Assembly: GCA_003650975.1 (NCBI GenBank)
Contig: QMSU01000003.1
Location: forward strand, 1 to 16,318
Origin: Thermoplasmata archaeon
Lineage (GTDB): Archaea; Thermoplasmatota; E2; UBA202; JdFR-43
Length of the DNA: 16,318 nucleotides
Direction of reading: 5' to 3'
Shown here one piece after another: positions 5,937 to 15,405 of the stretch. The position numbers and the translations under genes were made by a program. The stretch's first letter is position 1, and each line of letters opens with the position of its first letter. Below the pieces are notes generated by a model, which saw only the letters and a list, made by a program, of their open reading frames with translations, did not search any database and had not been told where the DNA came from.

Positions 5937-8900
5937 ATGTATAGGAAAAAGTTAGGTAAAAATATAGGGAGTTTGGTAATTGCGGCCGTAATAGTAGCGA
6001 GTGCTTTCACCATATTACCAGGAGAACACAGGAAAGCGGATGCACTTGTAGTGCCGGGCGTACCGCTGGTGATAACCGAAATAATGTACAATCCTGCAGG
6101 AGTTGACACAGGTAATGAGTGGATTGAACTGTACAACATGGGTGCAAGTGAACTCAATCTTTCGGGATGGACAATAAAGGATGATGCAGATAACGTATTT
6201 GGAGATCTCACCGGCGTGGTAATCCCCGCCTACGGCTACTATGTACTCAACGGCTCGGATTTGAACAATGGTGTGGAGACCATTCATGTGTTTGATGCCA
6301 CCGCAACAGAGGTCATGAATATCACATATGATGATACTGCCACGGAAAATCACTCACTGGAACTCAATGAGGCGGACGAATGGGTCGAGGGACCGGAGGG
6401 CGGCACTCCAGGTGCGGTCAACTCCGTCATGGTACCTCCTGTCACCACCGCCACACTTGAAGACACGTTGTATTCGTGGGATATCGGCGACTGGTATGTG
6501 GGCAACGTGACCGTCACACTTACCGCTACCGATAACTCATCTCTCAAGGGAACACAGTATAAGATGGCAGGGGATGCCGACTGGACCATGTACACGGGAC
6601 CGTTCGTCATAGAGGGACCGGGCGTGTTTGAGATCAACTACTGTTCCATTGATATATGGGGTGCAGAGGAGCCAGCGCAGACCATCACCGTGCAGATTCT
6701 CAACACCTCTTCGGCCCTAGAGGTCACTCCCACAACGGCTGACTGGAACACCACGCACACCATTGTGGTGAAGAATGCACAGGGCAACGTGGGGCTGTAC
6801 GCGCCCCGTGAAACCACACCCCGCAAGACGGGAACCAGTGCATATATCCAGTGGTCACTTTTCACCTTTGATGTGAGCGGTACCTGGTGGGTGGTTGACG
6901 AGGTTGGCGGCGAGGCCAATGCTGCCCCGATTGAAGTGAGCCCGCTCTCAATAGATGTCAATGCCACGCCGGACACGCTTGACTACACCAAACTCGGCGT
7001 GGAGGGATCCATTCAGACCATAGAAGGAACGGCGGAGATCGATGGTGCGGCGGCAGCCGGAGCAACAGTGAATCTCATACGGCCCGACGGAACCATCATT
7101 GGAACCGACACCGTTGCGGCAGATGGAACCTTCAGATTTTTGGATATAAACATTGGTAACAATGGTGCAGGAGAATACAACGTGAGTGTCTACATCGGCA
7201 ATGCCACCTATCCAGATGCATCCGGATATGACACGGTAACTGTGAACACCGTGGTACCCAACATTACACTGGTTAACAATGATGCGGTTGGTGGATTTGA
7301 TATCGGTTCGGTCACCTTTGATGTGACCTATCCGGAGGATGGTGCGGCGCTCCTTGCAAGTTACTATAACATTTCCATTTACAAAGGAGGCGAACTGTAT
7401 GCCTGGTATATCTACAATGATACGCTGGATGAACAGCATGGTCCTGTCACCTTTGCTGTTGCAGCCAAATTACTCAATCTTACGGCAGTGGCTCCCAACA
7501 TGTGGGAGGCAGGAGATTACACCATAAAAATATGGGTTGATGTCACTGAAGACGGCAACTGGGAATATATCGGAGAATCCACCTATACCGTGGCAGCAGC
7601 TCCGGATGTGAACACAAAGCTCCTCTCTGCCGCAGAAATTGATGTGAAGGACCAGGCCAACAATTCTCAGGTCATCCAGGTACAGATATTCGGCAAGAAC
7701 ATGACTACCTATGGAAACAAAACCAACCTGAAAATCGGAGACAACATGGAAAATGTCACCGATCGCATCAAGGTGGAGGGTGACGTGCTGTATGCGCCAC
7801 CAAAGGAGGCATATCAGTACTGGAAGGACGGCATATGGAACATCACCGTGTTCCCGACAAAGGGAAGCGGCACGATATATATCAACGTCACATGGCCTGA
7901 TACGGAAGCGGTGGCAAGCGAGAAAGTCGATATAAAGGACGGGGGCGCGGCAACAGTTGAACCGACCACCATTATCGTTGATACTCTGACAGATATCACC
8001 GTTACCGTGAAGGATAACTACGGCAACATTATTGCCAACGCTCAGGTGACACTGTACTATGAGGATGAGGGTACACCATATGCGCTTGACGGCCAGGTAA
8101 CCAATGGCAGTATAACCGGAGACGGCTCCAGCGGCAAAGGATTGAATGGTATCTATGAGTTCACCATTTCTTCCGAGTACGCGGCACGGAACATCATTGT
8201 GGTGGCGACCTTCCAGACACCGGGAGGAGACACCTTCTATGCCTACGCGAAGATACGGTCGCAGCCTGCCCATGACCTTACTGTGGCACTCACTCCGGGA
8301 GATGTACTGGCGGGAGAGCACACTGAATTCACCGTGAATATCACACGGGGCAACACCTCATATGCAGACAATTTCGAATTCTACATCCTCAATGCCACAC
8401 AGCGCCAGCAGCTTCAGGATGGTGAACTGGATATCGCCACACTCACCCCTGTGTACACCAGCACCAAGGCAAACGACACCTTCAAGCATAACATCACGGA
8501 GGAGGGAACATATTATCTCTATGTGAGAACCACGGACAAGAAACATGATAACATGGATTCTGAGCCGAGCTTTGAGGTCTCCAAGGCAAGCGTCACCGCC
8601 ACACCGAGTCTGCTGGTGAAGAACGTGGATAAGAACGTAACCCTCGACTTCACTGTCAGCTGGAACGGAAACCCGGTGAACGGAACCCTGTACGCCCACG
8701 GTCTGCAGGAGGTGGCAAGCTATCATACCTACGTCAATGCCACGGTCACCATCACCATTGTTAACGGAACGGGCAACCTCACCAATGTGTCAGCCATTGC
8801 CATCGGCAACATCACCTTCGAATTCCAGCCAGAAGCAGAACACAGCAAGAAGGTCGAGGCAGATGGCGTGGTTCAGGTAACCACACCAACGGTATCCATC

Positions 8901-9479
8901 ATCGAGCCGGCGGAGAAGGTGGCCTTCCTTGCGGAGGAGAACCTCATCACCATTCAGGTGAAGCATCCACTGACGGGCAACGGCATCCAGGGATTGAAGG
9001 TGGAAATCACCACACCCACAAGCTCAGATAAGCACGAGATAGGAGAAACCGATGCAAACGGCAAACTGCTCTTTGGCATCGTGCCGCTGCTCACCGGAAA
9101 GATACACATATATGTCGAAGGAGAACATGCCGGCGAGATAGATATCTGGGTGGGCCTCAAGGTAGTCGCATCATCAGAGGTGGAGAAAAAACAGGAGTTC
9201 ACCATACGGATAACTACAAGAGGCGGCAAGGCAGTGAGTGGAGCAACGGTGAAGGTGGATGGCACCACTCTCGGCACCACAGATGAAAACGGAGAAATCA
9301 AATACAAGCCAGAGGAAGAGGGAACAGTGACCATCACCGCGGAAAAGACGGGATATTACGCGGGCAGCATGAAAATAACCGTCAAGGCCGGGGCTGAGGA
9401 AGGAGTGCCTGGCTTTGAATTTGTGGGCATTGCCATAGCCATTACCCTAGTGGCACTGATTCTGCGAAGAAGAAGGTAA
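5937..9479 (+). CDS. Large secreted S-layer-like glycoprotein with PGF-CTERM tail
   Basis: Cell-surface protein of 1180 residues, possibly the S-layer subunit. A basic N-terminus and hydrophobic core (residues 10-28) form a signal peptide, with likely cleavage near ADA (36). A lamin-tail domain spans about 42-165 (ITEIMYNP, GNEWIELYN, LSGWTIKD). An OmpL47/chitobiase-like beta domain spans about 170-245, followed by a series of Ig-like/Big-type beta modules. The last, at about 1085-1150, is PEGA or carboxypeptidase-regulatory-like (GATVKVDGTTLGTTDENGE). The C-terminus has PGFEF, a hydrophobic span and four arginines at 1158-1180: a PGF-CTERM signal for archaeosortase A processing and lipid anchoring. 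About 34 N-x-S/T sequons lie between residues 75 and 960 and none after. Only one cysteine is visible. It has its own promoter and terminator. An adhesin or binding protein rather than the lattice protein is the alternative. Confidence 0.85.
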   Translation: MYRKKLGKNIGSLVIAAVIVASAFTILPGEHRKADALVVPGVPLVITEIMYNPAGVDTGNEWIELYNMGASELNLSGWTIKDDADNVFGDLTGVVIPAYGYYVLNGSDLNNGVETIHVFDATATEVMNITYDDTATENHSLELNEADEWVEGPEGGTPGAVNSVMVPPVTTATLEDTLYSWDIGDWYVGNVTVTLTATDNSSLKGTQYKMAGDADWTMYTGPFVIEGPGVFEINYCSIDIWGAEEPAQTITVQILNTSSALEVTPTTADWNTTHTIVVKNAQGNVGLYAPRETTPRKTGTSAYIQWSLFTFDVSGTWWVVDEVGGEANAAPIEVSPLSIDVNATPDTLDYTKLGVEGSIQTIEGTAEIDGAAAAGATVNLIRPDGTIIGTDTVAADGTFRFLDINIGNNGAGEYNVSVYIGNATYPDASGYDTVTVNTVVPNITLVNNDAVGGFDIGSVTFDVTYPEDGAALLASYYNISIYKGGELYAWYIYNDTLDEQHGPVTFAVAAKLLNLTAVAPNMWEAGDYTIKIWVDVTEDGNWEYIGESTYTVAAAPDVNTKLLSAAEIDVKDQANNSQVIQVQIFGKNMTTYGNKTNLKIGDNMENVTDRIKVEGDVLYAPPKEAYQYWKDGIWNITVFPTKGSGTIYINVTWPDTEAVASEKVDIKDGGAATVEPTTIIVDTLTDITVTVKDNYGNIIANAQVTLYYEDEGTPYALDGQVTNGSITGDGSSGKGLNGIYEFTISSEYAARNIIVVATFQTPGGDTFYAYAKIRSQPAHDLTVALTPGDVLAGEHTEFTVNITRGNTSYADNFEFYILNATQRQQLQDGELDIATLTPVYTSTKANDTFKHNITEEGTYYLYVRTTDKKHDNMDSEPSFEVSKASVTATPSLLVKNVDKNVTLDFTVSWNGNPVNGTLYAHGLQEVASYHTYVNATVTITIVNGTGNLTNVSAIAIGNITFEFQPEAEHSKKVEADGVVQVTTPTVSIIEPAEKVAFLAEENLITIQVKHPLTGNGIQGLKVEITTPTSSDKHEIGETDANGKLLFGIVPLLTGKIHIYVEGEHAGEIDIWVGLKVVASSEVEKKQEFTIRITTRGGKAVSGATVKVDGTTLGTTDENGEIKYKPEEEGTVTITAEKTGYYAGSMKITVKAGAEEGVPGFEFVGIAIAITLVALILRRRR

Positions 9480-9486
9480 AGCAAAC

Positions 9487-9523
9487 AACCAACCCCTTTC
9501 CCCCTTTTCTTTTCATTTTTTTC
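9487..9523 (+). terminator. T-rich terminator after the surface-protein gene
   Basis: A pyrimidine-only stretch follows the stop codon and ends in a run of eight T at about 9515-9522. Oligo-T tracts without a hairpin are the usual archaeal termination signal. It separates the surface-protein gene from the small heat-shock gene. Confidence 0.6.
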
Positions 9524-9528
9524 ACAAT

Positions 9529-9539
9529 GTTTTAATACC
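9529..9539 (+). promoter_or_regulatory. TATA-like box of the small heat-shock gene
   Basis: GTTTTAATACC is centred about 25 nt before the ATG at 9559, consistent with a leaderless transcript. It is a weak match to the TATA consensus. Confidence 0.45.
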
Positions 9540-9558
9540 TCTTTTTGTTTTTAACAAA

Positions 9559-9966
9559 ATGATATTTGATGATGAGAAACAGAGGAAAAAGGATGCGGAG
9601 GAATTTGAGAGGATAGTAAGGGAAATGGGAAAAATAATTGAAGAGGCGTTTAAAAATACGCCTGATTTACAATCCTTTATCAGAGGTTTCTCGTTAAAGG
9701 TTGGCGAGCATGAACAACCGCTCATGGAAACGATGTCCCCGGAAAGGGATGAGGCTGATATAGTGGCTGATGAAAACAAATTGTACGTCACTCTGGACAT
9801 GCCGTACGCCTCAGAAAAGAATATTAAAATCAAACTCAAGCACGACATACTGGAAATAAAGGCGACGGATGAAATAAAGACCATAAAACTGCCTGCAAAG
9901 GTGAAGAAGAAATACAGAAAGACGTTCAGAAACGGTGTCCTTGACCTCGAATTCGAGAAGATGTGA
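9559..9966 (+). CDS. Hsp20 / alpha-crystallin family small heat-shock protein
   Basis: Short Hsp20-type chaperone of 135 residues that would bind unfolding proteins in the cytoplasm. The N-terminal 45 residues are charged and helical (EKQRKKDAEEFERIVREMG). The alpha-crystallin domain runs from about 66 to the end: DIVADENKLYVTLDMPYASEKNIKIK, then DILEIKATDE, IKLPAKVKKKYRKTFRNGVLDLEF. The pattern resembles the archaeal GvpH-like subgroup more than the classical heat-induced sHsp. The usual C-terminal I-x-I tail motif is missing because the protein stops immediately after the last beta strand, which suggests altered oligomer assembly. It converges on trpS with only 13 bp between the stops. A stress-specific operator is not evident upstream; only a weak TATA-like box is seen. 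Confidence 0.85.
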   Translation: MIFDDEKQRKKDAEEFERIVREMGKIIEEAFKNTPDLQSFIRGFSLKVGEHEQPLMETMSPERDEADIVADENKLYVTLDMPYASEKNIKIKLKHDILEIKATDEIKTIKLPAKVKKKYRKTFRNGVLDLEFEKM

Positions 9967-9979
9967 CGTTTTGCTGAAC

Positions 9980-11272
9980 TTACCCCACATACTCCTTTAA
10001 TTCATCCTTTGCCTGCTCTCTTTTTTCTTTGAGTGTATTCAGAAATTCCTCAAGCAACTGATACGCTCTTTTTTTGCAGTGCCCGCAGAGCAGTTCGCCC
10101 TCCCGGCACTGTCGATATATCTCCTTCAGCCCATTGTCATCTTCCATGAGGCCGTATGTAAATAGCTCGTAAATCATGCATTGCTCAGGTTTTCCGCCGT
10201 TTTTTTTCTGCTCCTCGGCAGATTGGGCGCCGCCCGTCTTTGCTGCCCAGAGCTTTTTCTTCACATCTTCCGGGGGATCGGTGAGGAACAGTGCGTGCTG
10301 GGGTCTGCTGCTGGACATTTTGTTCCCATCCAGCCCGGAGATGAACCGGTGGTAGGTTGACGAGGGTGCCACAAAGCCGTAGCCATCATATTCTCGCTCG
10401 ATACGCGCGAGCTTCTGGTCAAGTTCGAACAGATCGTCCACTTGGATATAGAGCGCCTTATAGTCATCCTTTCTTTCCAGCACCTTCCCCATCTTCTGGA
10501 CCACTGCCTCTGCGGCATCCAGCAGCTCACTCACCTGTTCATCGTTTTTAATGAAAACTCCCACCTTCCCCTCCTTGGGAATGATGCTGTAGAGGCGATG
10601 GGCATCCGCCATGTCACGGCAGAACCGTATGTGGGGGTCCTGGTCGGCACCCACGGGCACAAGTGTGGGTCGTGTGCCACCGTACTTCTCCATCTGCACG
10701 TGGAGTATATCCCCCGTCTGAATGAATGGGGCGAACACGTGGGCCATGTTGGTGGAGCCGGTAAAGCCGTAGATGGCATTCACCTGCGACATATTGGCCT
10801 TTTTTGCAAGAAGATAGCCCAGATCTTTTACCATCTCGTTTTTTGATTGAAAATAGATGCGGCACGGCTTCAGCCCGAGGGCAATGTAGTTTAAAATGTA
10901 TTCCTCAATGGCAATTTTTTTCGCTTCTTTCAGGGAATATCCCCGCGTGGCATAGGATTCAATATCCGCAACCGCAATGGTGATATCGGCGCCAATACTC
11001 TGGTAGTATATCACCTGATCAATGACAATTTTATGCCCCAGATGCATTTTCCCGGAGGGCATGAGCCCGGTGAGAATGGCCCAAGGGGCATTTTTCCCTA
11101 TGGCATGAGATACTCTCTGGAAATCACGGTGACCGAATACAATATTTCTTCTGAAGAAAAAGGGAGGATTTGGCAGATTCTTCCATATGTTCTCATCAAA
11201 TCTTTCTATCCCGAAGGTCTCAAAGAGTTTCTCGTACTCATATTTCTGTGAGCTCCACGGATCTATAATCAT
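9980..11272 (-). CDS. trpS: Tryptophanyl-tRNA synthetase
   Basis: Class Ic synthetase that charges tRNA-Trp, 430 residues, the size of archaeal/eukaryal-type TrpRS and much longer than the bacterial enzyme (about 330). The HIGH-like motif is GKMHLGHK near residue 74, and the KMSKS loop is GNKMSSSRP near 315. The N-terminal extension IDPWSSQKYEYEKLFETFGIERF is typical of the archaeal/eukaryal type. Tryptophan-site context MSQVNAIYGFTGSTN and GADQDPHIRFCRD is clear. A C-terminal CGHC pair near 395 (GELLCGHCKK) is seen. The ATG at 11272 is supported by a TATA-like box about 25 nt upstream. It is a single-gene unit, convergent with the heat-shock gene. Confidence 0.95.
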   Translation of the reverse strand: MIIDPWSSQKYEYEKLFETFGIERFDENIWKNLPNPPFFFRRNIVFGHRDFQRVSHAIGKNAPWAILTGLMPSGKMHLGHKIVIDQVIYYQSIGADITIAVADIESYATRGYSLKEAKKIAIEEYILNYIALGLKPCRIYFQSKNEMVKDLGYLLAKKANMSQVNAIYGFTGSTNMAHVFAPFIQTGDILHVQMEKYGGTRPTLVPVGADQDPHIRFCRDMADAHRLYSIIPKEGKVGVFIKNDEQVSELLDAAEAVVQKMGKVLERKDDYKALYIQVDDLFELDQKLARIEREYDGYGFVAPSSTYHRFISGLDGNKMSSSRPQHALFLTDPPEDVKKKLWAAKTGGAQSAEEQKKNGGKPEQCMIYELFTYGLMEDDNGLKEIYRQCREGELLCGHCKKRAYQLLEEFLNTLKEKREQAKDELKEYVG

Positions 11273-11292
11273 ATGTTTTGCATCTCTAATGT

Positions 11293-11301
11293 GTTATTAA
11301 G
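11293..11301 (-). promoter_or_regulatory. TATA-like box of trpS
   Basis: On the minus strand CTTAATAAC is centred about 25 nt before the trpS ATG, which again predicts a leaderless mRNA. It lies just inside the space between trpS and the upstream DUF1697 gene. Confidence 0.45.
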
Positions 11302-11310
11302 TTTTATTGA

Positions 11311-11607
11311 TTATCTGCCTGGAAGGGCATGTAGCAGCATTGCGAGTGTACCGGCGCTTCTCACTGTCACAAAAATTTTCCTCCCAAAATGGGACGTAAG
11401 CACCTTTTCCAGTTTTGAGCCGACAGCAGCATAATGAATGCCCCTTTTTTCGAAAAGAATGTTATCCGTTTTCACACTTCCCAGGATTCTGATGCACTCA
11501 TTCTCTATCTGTTTACAGGCGGCAATCATCTCCTCCTTTGTAATGCGCAAATTACCGTACATGTTGATGCCCCTTACAAATGCCACGCCGGCCCGCCACT
11601 CATTCAT
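11311..11607 (-). CDS. DUF1697 family protein, half-length
   Basis: A 98-residue protein matching the N-terminal half of DUF1697: VAFVRGINMYGNLRITKEEM resembles the family's hallmark LRGINVGG with the following helix, and SVKTDNILFEKR occupies the place of the family's IQSGNVVFES strand. Usual members have about 170-180 residues, so the C-terminal half is absent. The reading frame ends cleanly at TAA with no sign of a broken tail downstream, so it may be a genuine short version. The function of DUF1697 is unknown. Its ATG overlaps the stop of the DUF6580 membrane gene by one base (TAATG), so it is translated as the last gene of the three-gene unit. A link to transport is by position only. Confidence 0.65.
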   Translation of the reverse strand: MNEWRAGVAFVRGINMYGNLRITKEEMIAACKQIENECIRILGSVKTDNILFEKRGIHYAAVGSKLEKVLTSHFGRKIFVTVRSAGTLAMLLHALPGR

Positions 11608-12275
11608 TATAGTGCCATCAAAAGGCTTGCAGCTGCTAACAATAAGGAGGCAGCCAACGGCATATACTTTTCCAATGGTTGCTTGGAACTTAATTGCATG
11701 GTGGCATCTTTAAAATACAATACAACCGGTGCAATCACCATCAGTACGAGCCCGGTTGAGAGTACATGCCATACAGTAAACGGTATTGCGAGAGTATAGC
11801 ATAGTGCCAACCCATCCACGGTGTGTGGGTAATAGGGACCAATCCACCATCCGAAGTTTGTCCATGCATCATATAACAGGACACCTCCTATCCCGATTCC
11901 CATGACTTTCAGAGCCGATGCACCGTTAAATACCAGTTTTTTGCTGGATGCATGTGCTATTAGGCTGATGAATGCAAAACCAGACCAAGTAAAGAGAAAT
12001 ATGTAACCATTTCCGTAAAAGACATCTGTTATTAACATAACCATTACTGGTATAATAATTGTATAATACCCTTTCAGCAGTATGCCGCTCAGTAGAGAAA
12101 CAATAGCAACAATGAAAAACATATCGGCTATAAAGACGGGCTGGGTCACTCCATTAATGGTAATGGTCATGTGCGGTAGATTGGGAAGTAATGGCCTGAG
12201 GTAGATCCTTCCCAGCACTCCCACACTTATCAAAAGACCTGCCATGCCCACCTGTTTCATATTCTTGCGCATCAT
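11607..12275 (-). CDS. DUF6580-like membrane protein, possible ECF S-component
   Basis: Integral membrane protein of 222 residues with about six hydrophobic segments (near 10-30, 48-66, 68-86, 92-108, 122-145 and 150-185), plus a final one at the C-terminus, LAASLLLAAASLLMAL. The middle carries a DUF6580-like signature: YDAWTNFGWWIGPYYPHTVDGLALCYTLAIPF, with TNFG-W and YP-T--GL--CY as the recognisable positions (written here as two parts of under twenty residues in the protein at about 138-155 and 156-170). The family is described as putative transport proteins and resembles ECF S-components, which bind vitamins in the membrane. The start has tandem ATG codons 5 nt after the DUF4430 gene, and the end overlaps DUF1697. 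No ATPase or T-component is in the window, so partners would lie elsewhere. The substrate is not determined by sequence. Confidence 0.7.
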   Translation of the reverse strand: MMRKNMKQVGMAGLLISVGVLGRIYLRPLLPNLPHMTITINGVTQPVFIADMFFIVAIVSLLSGILLKGYYTIIIPVMVMLITDVFYGNGYIFLFTWSGFAFISLIAHASSKKLVFNGASALKVMGIGIGGVLLYDAWTNFGWWIGPYYPHTVDGLALCYTLAIPFTVWHVLSTGLVLMVIAPVVLYFKDATMQLSSKQPLEKYMPLAASLLLAAASLLMAL

Positions 12276-12280
12276 TTATC

Positions 12281-13099
12281 CTATAAAGAAAATATCCATA
12301 TAATCCTTTCTGCATCCCCCAGATTCTCTAGCTCATCGTAGGCGATCACTTTGAGTTCGTGCATCCCGATTACTGGTTCATCCCATAGCCATGTGTATGT
12401 TCCCTCTGTTATCTCTTCTTTCAATACGTCATCAACATAAAACACAACTTTTTCCACACCGCTTAATGTATCCATCACATTCACTTCAACCGTTATTGCC
12501 CCTAAAACAAAAGCGGCGTTACCGGGCATTATGACGATTTCTCTATCAAAAATATATACGCCTCCTTTGGATGGTTTGACGATCTCAACCTCTGGTGGAA
12601 CATTATCTTCTACAAGATTCACATGTATTCGTATCAGCTTTGAGGATGTATCCGGTGTTATGCCATAACCGCCATAGAAAAAATCAACGGTATCACCGTT
12701 TTCAAGCTCATAATTGTCTGCCCCCACCCACGGTAATGGGTCATCTGGATAATTCACCCAATATTGCCATCCATCCATCCCCTGATTTTCTGTTCCCGCT
12801 ATTGAATCTATAAGTAGAGAGCCAAACTGGGCATACCATTCATCATTCACAGAGTAATCAAAACCACCTTGTCTTGATGCTGCATCGAGCGCACCTAAAG
12901 CTGTAGTGCTGCTTATGATATATGTATTCCCACTATTGTCAGCTATCACTTCAAAGGTTGTATTTTTTACCAACGACACGTCGCCTTCCCAGAAGGGAGG
13001 ATCGAGCGTTACATAATCCACAGCTACACACTTCTCAACCACCGTTACTGTTGTTACCAACACCGCCACTACACACATGTTTATCAATACCTTTCTCAT
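12281..13099 (-). CDS. Secreted DUF4430 (transcobalamin-like) protein with Ig-like domain
   Basis: Exported protein of 272 residues. Residues 8-26 are a hydrophobic signal peptide or N-terminal anchor (CVVAVLVTTVTVV). A DUF4430 domain spans about 55-145; its hallmark is GMDGWQYWVNYPDDPLPW, followed by ENGDTVDFFYGGYG. DUF4430 is related to the C-terminal beta domain of transcobalamin and intrinsic factor, which contacts cobalamin. A C-terminal Ig-like domain (about 168-272) begins PPEVEIVKPSKGG and includes MDTLSGVEKVVFYVDD. No PGF-CTERM or other C-terminal anchor is present, so it may stay attached by its N-terminal segment. It leads the unit with the DUF6580 membrane protein, 5 nt apart, suggesting a capture protein for a small molecule. 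Cobalamin is a guess from the fold; other ligands or cell-surface roles are possible. Confidence 0.75.
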   Translation of the reverse strand: MRKVLINMCVVAVLVTTVTVVEKCVAVDYVTLDPPFWEGDVSLVKNTTFEVIADNSGNTYIISSTTALGALDAASRQGGFDYSVNDEWYAQFGSLLIDSIAGTENQGMDGWQYWVNYPDDPLPWVGADNYELENGDTVDFFYGGYGITPDTSSKLIRIHVNLVEDNVPPEVEIVKPSKGGVYIFDREIVIMPGNAAFVLGAITVEVNVMDTLSGVEKVVFYVDDVLKEEITEGTYTWLWDEPVIGMHELKVIAYDELENLGDAERIIWIFSL

Positions 13100-13102
13100 T
13101 TA

Positions 13103-13152
13103 CTCACCTATTAAATTTTTTTTACAGACGTAAAATAAACTTTACTATAAAA
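13103..13152 (-). promoter_or_regulatory. Promoter and ribosome binding site of the DUF4430 unit
   Basis: On the minus strand a TATA-like TTTTATA lies at 13146-13152 and a Shine-Dalgarno GGTGAG at 13108-13103, just before the ATG at 13099. The start of transcription is predicted near 13123, leaving a leader of about 23 nt. This leader is too short to hold a cobalamin riboswitch. Confidence 0.5.
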
Positions 13153-13271
13153 GATTTACTGTTTCTTTTCAGGAAGGTGTCACATTATCCACTCTCTCTC
13201 ATAAAAGATGGTGAGGAAAGCAGCTCTTGCCATGGTACGAACAACTGATAATCTCTTTTACCATTCAAATT

Positions 13272-13289
13272 GGATGAACATGTCCATCC
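13272..13289. repeat. Imperfect 18-base palindrome in the ligA-DUF4430 gap
   Basis: GGATGAACATGTCCATCC is a palindrome apart from one mismatched pair of positions and contains the core ACATGT. It lies between the ligA stop and the DUF4430 promoter, about 120 nt upstream of that TATA box. It could be an operator for the DUF4430 unit or a coincidence. The rest of 13153-13322 shows no gene. Confidence 0.35.
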
Positions 13290-13322
13290 CCCTCACTTCT
13301 CCTATTCTGACAGTGCCTCATC

Positions 13323-15399
<2,077 letters not shown>

Positions 15400-15405
15400 T
15401 TTTTG

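Noticed and set aside
7470..8321. A 283-residue minus-strand frame opposite the surface-protein gene, plus neighbouring ones at 6948-7439 and 8358-8726.
   Set aside because: The plus-strand gene is continuous with signal peptide, domains and C-terminal signal; these frames are its mirror images.
13103..13122. The 14-mer CTCACCTATTAAAT occurs both near 1657 and near 13103, suggesting a shared regulatory element.
   Set aside because: A match of this length is near chance in 16 kb of A/T-rich promoter sequence, and the two copies face opposite ways relative to their genes, one being a Shine-Dalgarno site on the complementary strand.
13100..13322. A cobalamin riboswitch upstream of the DUF4430 unit.
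   Set aside because: The predicted leader is only about 23 nt and I see no B12-box-like sequence; the region is too short and lacks paired stems.
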